From: a bacterium UBP2_UBA5202
GTDB lineage: Bacteria > Edwardsbacteria > AC1 > EtOH8
DNA: 52,549 nt
Assembly: GCA_002412795.1 (NCBI GenBank)
Contig: DHVS01000030.1
Span: 1-52,549, forward strand
Direction of reading: 5' to 3'
Positions within the stretch are counted from its first letter, which is position 1; each line of letters opens with the position of its first letter. Both the position numbers and the translations under genes were made by a program. Below are positions 7,349 to 16,502 of the stretch, in pieces. The notes under the pieces are model-generated. The model saw only the letters and a program-made list of their open reading frames with translations. It was not told the DNA's origin and made no database searches.

Positions 7349-9799
7349 TTACTGATACCCCACCACCCGGCCCGACTTGGTCTCCACCTTGACCTCGGGT
7401 ATGGCCTTCAGCCGGATTATGAAGGCGTAGGACCAGTTGTCCCGGCTCTTGCTGCTGGAGAACCTGGCCTCCCAACAGTGCAGGTCCCGGAAAAGAGAAT
7501 AATCCTGGGAGATCATTTCCCCGGTCTTGATGTTATAATAACGGTGATAATTAATGTTCCAGTTCTTGGTCAGGTTGAAATTGACCGAACCGTTCAGGTC
7601 GGAACCTGAAACTCCCATGTTTTTAAGCCAGTTCTGACCGAACCCAAGATTTATGGACCAAGACAGCCCCTTGGCTGGTTTCGGAGCGGGGATGGCAACG
7701 GTATCCGGCTTGGCCCCCAGGCTGTCCCCGCCAGCAGGCAAAGACAGGCTGTCGGCCGGCTCGGCTGCTGACCGGGCCAGAGTATCGGTATGCATTCCTG
7801 TCGCGGTGGAATCGGTTGAATCTGGCTTGACCAGGACCGAGTCCCCGGGCTCCAGCCAGCCCAGCCATTTGCCGGAAATCCCGTAACTCATGTCCAGCCT
7901 GGCGGATTGGTTCCTTTTTTGATAAAAGTTGTAAACCCAGGAAAATTGGCAGTCCAAAGGACTGACATACGGCAGGACCCGGAGGAAGCTGGTCAGGCTG
8001 CCCCATTTTTCCCCGGAAGCCAGGAAATTATAACTGGTGCCGGAGGATATGGTCAGCAGGTCTATCTTTTGCTCCGTGGTGTCCTTTTTAAGCTTGGCCT
8101 GGAACTGCTGGTTTAGGGAAATGTTCATAGATTTACTCTCCCCCTGTCCTCCGCCCAAAAATCCGTAGAACCTGCCCTGGTCTATCTTGGGGGTATAGGA
8201 AAATGAGGCCTGGGGCTTTACCACATGGCGCAGGGCCTTGAGCCTGCGGTCTCCCAAGTCCAGCAAGCCGTATATGGTGGTGCTGGCCCCCAATCCGCCG
8301 CCGTAAAGCCAGCGCAGGGCATTGCGGTTCTGGCTGGTGTCGCGATCATACCAGGTGCCGGATATTTTTGCGTTGGGGTTCAGGTTTATCCAGCGCAAGA
8401 CATTGAAAGTGGCTTCCAAATTAAGGTTATTCTCCCAACCCTGGTGTTTTTCCACCAACAGCGTATCCCTCCTGTCGGTGGCCAGAAAATGGGAAGACCC
8501 CGAGAACCCCAGCAAGCCCTTGATGATGTCCTTGCGGTAAAGGCTGACCGTAACATCCGGCAGGCGGCTGCTCTTGACACTGGTCTCAAGATTGTTGGTA
8601 TGATCCACTGCCCCGGTAAGGCTGGCGATGGTGGTCAAGGGGGTATTGACGGCCAGGTAGGAGTGCAGGTTGCGGTCCATCCGCACGGTCCTGTTTTCGG
8701 AAAAATCGGTATAGTAGTTCCGGTCGCTGACGAAATTGGCGGTGCCGTTGAGGTAGGCCCTCTTGCCCAGTATCTGACTGTACAAACCGTTCAGGCTCCA
8801 GCGCCGGTAGCCGGTGTTCCGGTCGTTCTGGTAGGAAAAATTCAAAGTGGATGAGAACCGGGGGGGCATCATGTAGCGGGCCTCAAAATTTCCCCGCCAG
8901 CCTATGCTTTCCAGAAAATCTGCTGAAGCGGTGGCATCGGACCGGTCGTTGAAAACCTGATAATAGGCCAGGTTCTTGACGAATGCCCCCTCGTAATTGT
9001 TGCTGCCGAACCTGGGCATTAAAAAACCTGAATGCCGTTCCTTTCGCATGGGGAAGAACCAAAACGGGATGGCCAGCACCGGGATCCCCTTAAAGCACAA
9101 CAGCACCGGCTGGGCCACTATCTTGTCATTGAGGTATATTTTCATCTGCCGCGACCAGAAGTAAAAGTGCGGGGTTTCGCAGTCGCAGGTGGTGTAGCGG
9201 CCGTAGTCTATGTTGAGCACCCTGTCGTCAACCTGGCGGACCCGGCGCCCCCAGTAACGGCCCTTGTTGAAATCGGTGTTGCCGTTGTATATCCAGCCCA
9301 GCCGGGCCTTAAAGTCGTAGACCATCCGGTCTCCCTTGATGGCCTCGGGGCCGTCGTACAGCACCGGGTTTTGGTCCACCGTCAGCATCTGGTTCTTGGT
9401 GTCCAGGCTGATGCTGTCCCCGGTCACTTTTATCTCCTTGTACCTGACCTCGGCCCGGCCGGTCAGGCTGATCAGGCTCAGGTCCAGCCGGTAGTCTATC
9501 AGGTCGGCCTGGTAGCGGATGGCGGTCCTGGTGGTGTCGTCATTGGCCAGATCCCATCCCCCGGTGGCAGTTTGGACGGCGGTGCTGTCTTTCTTGGGTT
9601 TTGAAGAGTCCGGCAAGGCAGTAACATCTGATTTACCCGGACCGGCAGCCTGCGAGTCGTCGGTCCCTGTTTCCGCCGGCGGCTCTGGTGTCTGGCCCCA
9701 TAGCAGATCAGGAACCGCCGTCAGACTGAAGGCCGCCAAAAACAGAAACAGCGGCCAGTACCCCCAGGGCCGCCGCCTATGTCGCCTGAATTTGTTCAT
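7349..9799 (-). CDS. lptD: LPS-assembly protein LptD (OstA/Imp)
   Basis: Outer-membrane translocon that inserts lipopolysaccharide into the outer leaflet. The 816-residue protein has a signal peptide (hydrophobic residues 14-35) and a low-complexity Pro/Ser/Asp linker. An OstA/LptA-like periplasmic domain follows at about 90-190 (the RAEVRYKEIKVTGDSISL and AIKGDRMVYDFK strands). The LptD barrel then opens with the characteristic YTTCDCETPHFYFWS and FWFFPMRKERHSGFLMPRFG segments near 200-270. The partner lipoprotein LptE is not recognisable in the window. The gene supports a diderm envelope with LPS-like glycolipid, in agreement with lpxD. The Shine-Dalgarno sequence is weak. Confidence 0.93.
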   Translation of the reverse strand: MNKFRRHRRRPWGYWPLFLFLAAFSLTAVPDLLWGQTPEPPAETGTDDSQAAGPGKSDVTALPDSSKPKKDSTAVQTATGGWDLANDDTTRTAIRYQADLIDYRLDLSLISLTGRAEVRYKEIKVTGDSISLDTKNQMLTVDQNPVLYDGPEAIKGDRMVYDFKARLGWIYNGNTDFNKGRYWGRRVRQVDDRVLNIDYGRYTTCDCETPHFYFWSRQMKIYLNDKIVAQPVLLCFKGIPVLAIPFWFFPMRKERHSGFLMPRFGSNNYEGAFVKNLAYYQVFNDRSDATASADFLESIGWRGNFEARYMMPPRFSSTLNFSYQNDRNTGYRRWSLNGLYSQILGKRAYLNGTANFVSDRNYYTDFSENRTVRMDRNLHSYLAVNTPLTTIASLTGAVDHTNNLETSVKSSRLPDVTVSLYRKDIIKGLLGFSGSSHFLATDRRDTLLVEKHQGWENNLNLEATFNVLRWINLNPNAKISGTWYDRDTSQNRNALRWLYGGGLGASTTIYGLLDLGDRRLKALRHVVKPQASFSYTPKIDQGRFYGFLGGGQGESKSMNISLNQQFQAKLKKDTTEQKIDLLTISSGTSYNFLASGEKWGSLTSFLRVLPYVSPLDCQFSWVYNFYQKRNQSARLDMSYGISGKWLGWLEPGDSVLVKPDSTDSTATGMHTDTLARSAAEPADSLSLPAGGDSLGAKPDTVAIPAPKPAKGLSWSINLGFGQNWLKNMGVSGSDLNGSVNFNLTKNWNINYHRYYNIKTGEMISQDYSLFRDLHCWEARFSSSKSRDNWSYAFIIRLKAIPEVKVETKSGRVVGYQ

Positions 9800-10112
9800 T
9801 GTTGGAAGAATGGTTTTCCTGTTTTAAAACTACCCGGCCACAAAAGGCACAGAGGACATAAAATAGGAGAGAGAGATTGGAGGTATACGTCAAGGGTTTT
9901 TCAACTACTGGCGATAGTCGAAACGAAATAGATACCAATTCATAAAACACAAAATATAATATTTGAGAACATTTCTCTAACCTCCTTATTATATGAAGCT
10001 CCTCGCATCAATCGGGGGGATTTACGATCAAGCAGAAACTTATTTTGTGATTTATGTGCTTTCTGTGGCTGATCCGGGAGATGATTGGTTAAGGAATAAT
10101 CCGATTGTTATA
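9800..10112. other. Intergenic gap between lptD and lspA (313 nt)
   Basis: AT-rich and without a convincing gene. It contains a CACAAAAGGCACAGAGGAC stretch (near 9839-9857) resembling the dispersed CACAAAG-type repeats. A plus-strand reading frame from 9993 runs into the antisense of lspA and has no ribosome-binding site. I see no strong promoter or terminator. Confidence 0.5.
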
Positions 10113-10676
10113 TTATTTCTCTGCGGCTGGACCGGCCCCGGCCCGGTATTCTTCTTTGAAGGTGATGAAGATCATCAGGGCCACTCCCACCATCACCGCG
10201 CTGTCCGCGATGTTAAAGATGTACCAGCGGTCCAGGTAAAATCCCGAAAACTTCAGGATGCCGGCCTGGAAGGGGGGGATTATGATGTCCGGTATGTCGC
10301 AGTCTATGAAGTCCGTCACCGCCCCGGTGCGGAACCGGTCCAGCATGTTGCCGGCCGCCCCGCCCAGGATGGAGCCGGTGGCCAGGGCCGCCAGTAGGCT
10401 CCGGCTCTGGCTGCGGAGGTAAAAATAAACTATGGCGGTGATGGCCAGCAGCGACAGGGGCAGCATCAGGTAGCGGCTGAAGGGGCCGAAGGATATGCCC
10501 ATCACTCCGTTGCTGTTGGTGATATGGGTGAACTGCAGTGTCTTGCCCAGCACCTCAAAGCTTTCCCCCAGGGCCAGGCGGGATTCCACCAAAAGCTTGG
10601 TCCAGCGGTCCAGCACGAACACCCCCAGGGTCACCGCGATTATGACGATGCGGTTGCGCAGTCGTAGTTCTGTCAC
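10113..10676 (-). CDS. lspA: Lipoprotein signal peptidase (signal peptidase II)
   Basis: Inner-membrane aspartyl protease that cleaves prolipoprotein signal peptides after lipidation. I chose the GTG at 10676 (product VTELRLRNRIV..., 187 residues) because it lies 8 nt after the DksA-like stop with AGGGG upstream; an ATG farther upstream at 10736 would overlap that gene. Family motifs are present: NSNGVMGISF (NxG motif), GGAAGNMLDRF with the first catalytic Asp, and FNIADSAVMVG with the second. Four hydrophobic segments are visible. It is the last gene of the ileS-dksA-lspA block. Confidence 0.94.
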   Translation of the reverse strand: MTELRLRNRIVIIAVTLGVFVLDRWTKLLVESRLALGESFEVLGKTLQFTHITNSNGVMGISFGPFSRYLMLPLSLLAITAIVYFYLRSQSRSLLAALATGSILGGAAGNMLDRFRTGAVTDFIDCDIPDIIIPPFQAGILKFSGFYLDRWYIFNIADSAVMVGVALMIFITFKEEYRAGAGPAAEK

Positions 10677-10684
10677 AAAAGCCC

Positions 10685-11080
10685 CTACTGTTCCTTGTTG
10701 CCGTTCTTGACCAGCTGTTCGGCCTGGCGGCTGCATTTGATGCAGTACCTGGCGTAGGGCATGGCCTCCAGCCTGGCCGGATCCACCTCTTTGCCGCAGC
10801 TGTCGCAGATCCCGAACTTCCCGTCCTTGGCCCGCATCAGAGCCTGGTCGATCTCGTAGAGCTCGTTGCCCTTGCTGGAGGCCAGGAACACGCTCTTTTC
10901 CTTTTCCATGGTGTCGGAGCCCTGATCGGCCGGGTGATAGGAGGCCGAGGACAGGTCCCCGGACGATTCCTTCTGGCTGGCCATCAGCCCCTCGCTTTTG
11001 ATCTGGGCCAGTTCGGTTATGAAGCGCTTCCTCTCGTCCAGCAGGATGGCCTCGTACTTTTGCAGGTCTTTTTTGTTCAT
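10685..11080 (-). CDS. TraR/DksA-type zinc-finger protein
   Basis: Predicted RNA-polymerase secondary-channel regulator of 131 residues. An N-terminal coiled coil (residues 3-80) is followed by a four-cysteine zinc finger (CDSCG near residue 93 and CIKC near 114) and a short basic tail. Family members modulate rRNA and stringent-response promoters, and some bind RNAP independently of ppGpp. The gene lies between ileS and lspA with tight spacing, a neighbourhood seen for this gene in many diderm bacteria. AAGGAGG lies about 13 nt before the ATG, longer than usual. It could equally be called YocK-like. Confidence 0.88.
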   Translation of the reverse strand: MNKKDLQKYEAILLDERKRFITELAQIKSEGLMASQKESSGDLSSASYHPADQGSDTMEKEKSVFLASSKGNELYEIDQALMRAKDGKFGICDSCGKEVDPARLEAMPYARYCIKCSRQAEQLVKNGNKEQ

Positions 11081-11097
11081 GCCGGGTTGGTACCTCC

Positions 11098-14000
11098 TTA
11101 GGATTTTACCTGTTCTATGACTAGGTTGATGGGATGGCCGTTGATCTGCATCTGCTGCCCGGCTGTTTCCGGCAATCCCGTTTTTAGTTCCAGGGCCAGG
11201 GTCTCGTTCATGATATAGGTCTTGAATTTATTGATGGCCGCAGCCAGTTCGGGGTCCGTGTTGTAAGAGACCTTGATCCGGTCGGAGACCTCAAAGCCCG
11301 ACTCCTTGCGGATGTTCTGGATGCCGTGCACCAGCTCCCGGGCGCAGCCCTCGGCGGTCAGCTCCGGGGTCAAAGTGATGTCCAAAGCCGCCAGGTCCCC
11401 GCCTTCCTCCTTGACCATCAGCCCGGGCTTGGAGACGGCGGTGATCTCCGCATCCCCGGTTTCAACCTCAAATTGTCCGGCCGGTATTTGAACGGAACAT
11501 TTGCCCTGGACTTTAAATGTTTTCACCTGCCGTCCGTCAAGTTTCAAGATCTCCTCGGCTATGGCTTTGGCGTTGGGGCCGAACTTGGGTCCCAGTTTGG
11601 AGACCAGCCCCTTGGCCCGGTAGTCCACCAGGCTGTCGGCGTCGGACGCCTGCTCCACGGTTTTGACATTGACCTCGTCCCGGATGATCTCCTGGTGCCT
11701 TAGCACCGCTTCCCACCCGGCGGCCTGGTCGCCCTTGAACAAAAGCCGGGCCAGCGGCTGTCGGACCTTGAGCCTGGCCTCCTTGCGGGCGGCGTGGCCC
11801 AGCGAGACCGCCTTGCGGACCACCGCCATCTCCTGGGAAAGTTTTTGGTCTACCCGCTTTTCATCGGCCTGGGGATAGGCGGTCAAATGGACGCTCTGGG
11901 GCGCCGCGGCGTCAATTGACCGCACCAGGTTCTGGTACATCTCCTCGGCCCAGAAAGGCATGATGGGCGACATCAGTCTAATCAGGGTCTCCAGGCAGGT
12001 GTACAGCGTCAGGTAGGCGGCCTCCTTGTCGGAGTCTGATTCCGATTTCCAGAACCGCCTCCGGGACCGCCGGACATACCAGGTGGAAAGGTCCTCGGTG
12101 AAGGATTCCAGCTTCTTGCAGGCTGCAGCCGCATCGTAGTCATCCAGCTTCTGGCGGGTGTTCTTGACCAGCAGATTCAGCTCGGAGAGGATCCAGCGGT
12201 CCAGCAGCGACAGCTGGCATTTGTCCAGGTTTTTTCCCTGGGGGACGAACCCGTCCAGCTTGGCGTAGGTGATGTAGAAGGAATAGACGTTGTGCAGGGT
12301 CAGCAGTTTGCGTTTGAACTCGGTGGCCGTGTGGTAGCCGAAATTCAGGTTCTGGACCGGATTCTGGCAGCAGAACACCCAGCGCATCAGGTCGGCCCCG
12401 ATCTTGCCGGCCGCCTCGTCGAAGGGGATGGAGTTGCCGGCCGACTTGTGCATGTCGTCCCCCTTCTCGTCCTTGACCAGGGCGTGGCCCAGCAGGCATT
12501 CAAAGGGCGCCCGCCCCTCCAGCACCGTGCTCATGGTCAGGATGGCATAGAACCAGTTCCGGAACTGCCCGGGAAAGCACTCGGTGATGAACTCGGCCGG
12601 GAACCACTGCTGCCAGTACTCCCGGTTGGCGGGATAGACCTGGGAAGGATCGTAGCGGTACTTGCCGGATCTTTCCTTTTCCGGAGTATAACACCTGTCC
12701 GGCGGCATCACCGTGGAGAACATCACGATCCCGGCGTCCAGCCAGGGGTTGCCCACGTCGCGTATGCGCGAGGCCTCCCGGCCGCACTTGGAGCAATTGA
12801 TCCTGACCTCGTCCACCCAGGGGCGGTGCGGGGTGTGGCCGTCGAATTTGTCCCAGCCGGAGACGGCCCGGGCCTTCAAGTCCTCGTAGCCGCCGGCCAC
12901 ATCAAAGTTGCCGCAGGAGCACTGGAATATGGGCAGGGCCAGCCCCCAGTAGCGTTTTTTGGAGATGCACCAGTCGCCCATGTTCTTCAGCCAGTCCAGC
13001 TCCCGGTCCAGGCCGTAGTCCGGGATCCAGCGGGCCTGTTTGACCGAGTCCATGATCCGGTAGCGCAGGCTGTGCTTTTTCTCTTCGGCGGTGACCTGGT
13101 CGTAGGGCTTGTCGTATACCGGCCCCATGCTGATGAACCACTCGTCCACCAGCCGGAACACCAGTTCACTGTGGCAGCGCCAGCATTCGGGATAGCGGTG
13201 GGTGATCTTTTGGGCGTAGTACAGCACTCCCCGTTTCTTCAGGTCATCTATGATGGCCTCGGCCACCCCGCTGACGTTCTGGCCGCTCAGCCAGCCGAAC
13301 CCGTCCTGGTAGACTCCGGCCTCGTCCAGCGGTGCCACCACTTTCAGGTTTTCAACCTTGGACAGGGCAAAGTCCTCCTTGCCGCAGCCCGGCGCGATGT
13401 GCACCATCCCGGTGCCGTCCTCCTCGGTCACTTCCTTCCAGGCCACGGTGCGGTGCTCTATGCCCTGCTGGGCCGGCAGATGGTCGAACGGCCCTTCATA
13501 CTTAAGGCCCACCAGTTCCCGTCCGGGAAGTTCCGAGATGATCTCGTAATCCTTTTTCAGGATCTCCTTGCGGCCCTTGGCCAGGTAATAGACATTCCCC
13601 TCCTGGCGCACCTTAAGATAGGTGAAATCGGGGTGCACCGCCACCGCGGTGTTGGAGGTCAGGGTCCAGGGGGTGGTGGTCCAGACCAGCAGGTATTCCC
13701 TGTCCCGGCCCAGGATGGGCAGCTGGATGTAGACGCTTTTGTGGGTCATCTCCTTGTAACCCTCGGTGGCGATCTCCATGTCCGAGAGGGCTATGCCGCA
13801 GCGGGTGCACCAGGGCATGACGTCGGTGCCCTTGTAGATCCAGCCCTGGTCGTGGCATTTCTTCAGGAAATGCCAGATGGCATAGTTGTTGTCCGGGGCC
13901 ATGGTGAAATAGGAGTTGTCCCAGTCCATCCAGTATCCCAGGCGGATGGACTGCTGGGTCTGGACCTGGGAGAACTTGTCCACCCGCTCCTTGCACTTGT

Positions 14001-14355
14001 TGACGAAGTTGCCGATGCCGTAGGCCTCGATGTCCTTCTTGGACTTGAAGCCCAGCTCTTTTTCCACCTCGACTTCCACCCACAGGCCCTGGCAGTCAAA
14101 GCCGTTCTGGTAGCGGGCGTCATAGCCCTGCATGGCCTTGTAGCGGTGGTAGAGGTCCTTGTAGGTGCGGCCCCAGGCGTGGTGCACCCCCATGGGATTG
14201 TTGGCGGTGATCGGCCCGTCTACGAAACGGAAACGCTTTGCGCTGCCTTTGTTGCAGGCCGCCAGCTTCTCAAATGTTTTGTTGTCTTCCCAGAATTTCA
14301 GTATTCTTTTTTCCAGTTCGGGAAAGTCAAGATTTTGGGGTACGTCCTGGTACAT
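11098..14355 (-). CDS. ileS: Isoleucyl-tRNA synthetase, type 2-like, with non-canonical signature motifs
   Basis: Charges tRNA-Ile; class I synthetase of 1085 residues. The domain order is typical: Rossmann fold, CP1 editing domain (GTGMVHIAPGCGKEDFA near 335), catalytic core, anticodon-binding domain, and a long type 2-like C-terminal region. The HIGH motif reads G56-V-H-H59 in PMGVHHAWGRT instead of HxGH. The KMSKS loop reads D634-M-H-K-S638, keeping the second lysine. A C-x2-C motif typical of a zinc site occurs in WCTRCGIAL near 183, with more pairs (CWRC, CSKC) later. This GxHH arrangement is reported for hyper-mupirocin-resistant IleRS2 enzymes. No clear Shine-Dalgarno precedes the ATG. 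Confidence 0.93.
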   Translation of the reverse strand: MYQDVPQNLDFPELEKRILKFWEDNKTFEKLAACNKGSAKRFRFVDGPITANNPMGVHHAWGRTYKDLYHRYKAMQGYDARYQNGFDCQGLWVEVEVEKELGFKSKKDIEAYGIGNFVNKCKERVDKFSQVQTQQSIRLGYWMDWDNSYFTMAPDNNYAIWHFLKKCHDQGWIYKGTDVMPWCTRCGIALSDMEIATEGYKEMTHKSVYIQLPILGRDREYLLVWTTTPWTLTSNTAVAVHPDFTYLKVRQEGNVYYLAKGRKEILKKDYEIISELPGRELVGLKYEGPFDHLPAQQGIEHRTVAWKEVTEEDGTGMVHIAPGCGKEDFALSKVENLKVVAPLDEAGVYQDGFGWLSGQNVSGVAEAIIDDLKKRGVLYYAQKITHRYPECWRCHSELVFRLVDEWFISMGPVYDKPYDQVTAEEKKHSLRYRIMDSVKQARWIPDYGLDRELDWLKNMGDWCISKKRYWGLALPIFQCSCGNFDVAGGYEDLKARAVSGWDKFDGHTPHRPWVDEVRINCSKCGREASRIRDVGNPWLDAGIVMFSTVMPPDRCYTPEKERSGKYRYDPSQVYPANREYWQQWFPAEFITECFPGQFRNWFYAILTMSTVLEGRAPFECLLGHALVKDEKGDDMHKSAGNSIPFDEAAGKIGADLMRWVFCCQNPVQNLNFGYHTATEFKRKLLTLHNVYSFYITYAKLDGFVPQGKNLDKCQLSLLDRWILSELNLLVKNTRQKLDDYDAAAACKKLESFTEDLSTWYVRRSRRRFWKSESDSDKEAAYLTLYTCLETLIRLMSPIMPFWAEEMYQNLVRSIDAAAPQSVHLTAYPQADEKRVDQKLSQEMAVVRKAVSLGHAARKEARLKVRQPLARLLFKGDQAAGWEAVLRHQEIIRDEVNVKTVEQASDADSLVDYRAKGLVSKLGPKFGPNAKAIAEEILKLDGRQVKTFKVQGKCSVQIPAGQFEVETGDAEITAVSKPGLMVKEEGGDLAALDITLTPELTAEGCARELVHGIQNIRKESGFEVSDRIKVSYNTDPELAAAINKFKTYIMNETLALELKTGLPETAGQQMQINGHPINLVIEQVKS

Positions 14356-14424
14356 AGTGACTAGTATCTTATTGATTAAAATGTTCTATTAAGACTCAAT
14401 AAATTGAAGATCTTTGGCTGTTCA

Positions 14425-14931
14425 TTAAAAACGGTGAACGTAGCTTATGTATACTTTGTCTTTTTTGGGGGTAGTAGAAAAAACTAAATTATATTTTTCT
14501 TTTAAGCTTTCATTATATTCATCAGCGGCTATGACAGCAAGTGCGATATCTCCAACCCTCAATGCCAAACAAGCAATTAGACCAATCTCTGCTGTAGCTT
14601 CAGACTTTGAAGAGGCCATTAAGACCAAACTTCCAATCGTCCCGGCGGCAAATACTGTACCTGAAAGATTATCACCGCAATAGAAATGCCCCGCCCCGGG
14701 TATGAAATACGACCAAAGCCCTGCGGCCCAGCCTGGTTTTCGTTCCTGGTTGTATTTCTGCCAGCGAATGTTCTCTTCCATTTTTCTGCTGATGTCTGCC
14801 ATATATTGTTCTTTAGAGGCTCCAAACCCTGTTGCACCCGTTGATGAGTCGCAGTGAACATCACTTAGGGTATCCGCGAAGCAAATTCCCGATATAAGCA
14901 ACAAGATAATCGACAATTTAATTAATCGCAT
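14425..14931 (-). CDS. Exported hypothetical protein with IPGAG-HFY membrane module (DUF5683-like), copy A
   Basis: Not a characterised family. The 168-residue protein has a signal peptide (residues 1-19) and a short linker ending in charged residues (RWQKYNQERK). It then carries a C-terminal module opening GLWSYFIPGAGHFYCGD near residue 72, continuing with hydrophobic segments and ending SYVHRF. The same module recurs in the next two genes upstream. It resembles DUF5683-type envelope proteins of Bacteroidetes and relatives, by my recollection of the IPGAGQFY signature. The gene is distinctly more AT-rich than its neighbours ileS and pfkB. It starts 9 nt after the preceding stop, so the cluster is probably one transcript; no ribosome-binding site is obvious. 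Confidence 0.7.
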   Translation of the reverse strand: MRLIKLSIILLLISGICFADTLSDVHCDSSTGATGFGASKEQYMADISRKMEENIRWQKYNQERKPGWAAGLWSYFIPGAGHFYCGDNLSGTVFAAGTIGSLVLMASSKSEATAEIGLIACLALRVGDIALAVIAADEYNESLKEKYNLVFSTTPKKDKVYISYVHRF

Positions 14932-14940
14932 AGTGTTTTT

Positions 14941-15510
14941 TTAAAATATTACGTTTAACGCTAATGAATTTTTTCTTGGCACTACAGACCATATCAGTCC
15001 ATACTTTTCTTTTATTTTTCTGTTATAAGCATTTGCGGAAATTGGAGCATGAATAATATTTGCAAGATAACCTGTAACATAAACTAGATAAAAAGCGCTT
15101 TCCATATCAGTCGGTGGATCTCTAGGGTTCGGATGATCACCTCCCGACAATAATGCCGAACCTATTATACCAACCAGATACAACGCTCCGGTCTTATCTT
15201 CATCTAAATAGAAATGGCCAGCCCCTGGAATAAACATTGACCATAACAATGCTGCAGCTACCGATTTCTTCTCCGATTTATATTTTTCAATTCTAGCCAT
15301 TTCATCAAGCTGAGCTATGTATTTAACGAAAATACTATCGGAGTTATTTCCCGGGCTTTTGGGGTCGTACAAGCTATCAGTTTTTGATGCTGTCGTTGGA
15401 TAATCCAAGCTGGGAGTGCTGTCGCCAATTCCCTGTGCTCCAGCCGGCATAATTAGTGCGTTGACTGAACACCCAAAAATAATACAAAGTATTGGCAAAT
15501 ATGTTTTCAT
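14941..15510 (-). CDS. Exported hypothetical protein with IPGAG-HFY membrane module (DUF5683-like), copy B
   Basis: A 189-residue protein of unknown function with a signal peptide (residues 1-25, ending PAGAQ). A Ser/Asp/Pro-rich segment and a charged helix (EKYKSEKK near 83) lead into the module LLWSMFIPGAGHFYLDED near residue 98. Further hydrophobic segments follow, then KIKEKYGLIWSVVPRKNS and a terminal phenylalanine. It aligns along its C-terminal half with the genes on either side. Like copy A it is AT-rich. It follows the CsgG-like copy C by 21 nt in the same direction, with a weak GGAA ribosome-binding site. Confidence 0.7.
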   Translation of the reverse strand: MKTYLPILCIIFGCSVNALIMPAGAQGIGDSTPSLDYPTTASKTDSLYDPKSPGNNSDSIFVKYIAQLDEMARIEKYKSEKKSVAAALLWSMFIPGAGHFYLDEDKTGALYLVGIIGSALLSGGDHPNPRDPPTDMESAFYLVYVTGYLANIIHAPISANAYNRKIKEKYGLIWSVVPRKNSLALNVIF

Positions 15511-15531
15511 TTCAATATTCCAGAAAATAAA

Positions 15532-16428
15532 TTAAAATTGCACGCTTAATGCTGTTTTGATCTCGTTGCTCTGCGGCAGGAATTCGTAGGTCAGCCCGTA
15601 TTTCTTACGCACATTTTGGTTGTAGCGATTGACGCTGCGGTTGGCCACCACCACGTCGGCCACCCGCAGGACCACATAGGCCAGGCCCCAGCCGCCGGCG
15701 CCGGAGCTGTTGTCGCTGAGAGCCTGCACAGTGAAAGCCGACTGGGCGGTGATAGAGCCGAGGAAAAAGAAGGCCGACCGGCCATAGCTTTTGGCGTAAA
15801 AATTACCGGCTCCCGGTATCACCAGCGACCAGAACAGCCCCCAGCCCTTAGATTTGTATTCCCGCTCCGCCTGCCCTTCCAGCAGCCTCTGCATCATCAC
15901 CTCGGTCTGGGGCGTGGTCTGGGTCTGGACCGGGGTCTGGGCTTGGGCCTTTAGTTTGCCGGAAAGTTCCTCGGCCACCTCCCTCATGCCCACGGTCAGA
16001 AGGAACTCCATCTGGCCCTTGTAATCCCGAGCCGAGGTCATCTCCACCTTGCCGGTCTTCAGGTCTATCAGCCTCAGTTGGGCGGCGTAGACCTCGCCGA
16101 TCCTGCCCAGGCTGCCGCCGATCATCTTCTGCACCGGCAGCATCCGCCCGGCTTCCACCAGACAGGCGGTCTCGTCGCAGGCCCCGGTCTGCTGGAAGCC
16201 CTGTTCCTTGAGGATCTCCGCCATCTTGTCCCGCTCCAGCACGTCAAAGATCCCGGCCCGCTGCAGTTCGATGGTCAGGCGGTCGGTCAGGAACCGGGTG
16301 TCCTGGTCCGAGATGCCGGAACCCTTCAGGTTCATCACCGCCACCGCGGTCTTGCGGTCGGACTGGGCGTTAAGGATTGACGATGCCGCCGCTAAAATGA
16401 TCAATGTCAGCAGGGCTTTTTTCATCAT
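15532..16428 (-). CDS. CsgG-like domain fused to an IPGAG-type membrane module, copy C
   Basis: A 298-residue envelope protein. The start at 16428 (MMKKALL) has AAAGGA upstream; an earlier in-frame start lacks one. A signal peptide (about residues 1-20) precedes a CsgG/LpoB/FlgO-like domain at about 25-170: AVAVMNLKGSGISDQDTRFL, then FDVLERDKMAEILKEQGFQQ, then CDETACLVEAGRML and GGSLGRIG. Proteins with this domain are periplasmic or outer-membrane-associated. A Gln/Thr linker leads to the module GLFWSLVIPGAGNFYAK near 205, ending LSVQF. It is GC-rich, unlike copies A and B, which share only the C-terminal module. This is probably the ancestral member of the cluster. Function unknown. Confidence 0.78.
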   Translation of the reverse strand: MMKKALLTLIILAAASSILNAQSDRKTAVAVMNLKGSGISDQDTRFLTDRLTIELQRAGIFDVLERDKMAEILKEQGFQQTGACDETACLVEAGRMLPVQKMIGGSLGRIGEVYAAQLRLIDLKTGKVEMTSARDYKGQMEFLLTVGMREVAEELSGKLKAQAQTPVQTQTTPQTEVMMQRLLEGQAEREYKSKGWGLFWSLVIPGAGNFYAKSYGRSAFFFLGSITAQSAFTVQALSDNSSGAGGWGLAYVVLRVADVVVANRSVNRYNQNVRKKYGLTYEFLPQSNEIKTALSVQF

Positions 16429-16502
16429 CGTTGTTCCTTTAAGTAAATGGAAGATGCTTCGGATTGCCGGCAAGCTTGTCTGCTCAGCATGACATTGTGC
16501 CG

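Noticed and set aside
9993..10397. 134-codon plus-strand frame in the lptD-lspA gap
   Set aside because: Only the first part is outside lspA, there is no ribosome-binding site or promoter, and the rest is antisense to lspA.
12292..14364. 690-codon open frame on the plus strand
   Set aside because: It is exactly antisense to ileS, which has full domain structure; long antisense frames are expected in GC-rich DNA. Its translation is low-complexity and matches no family.
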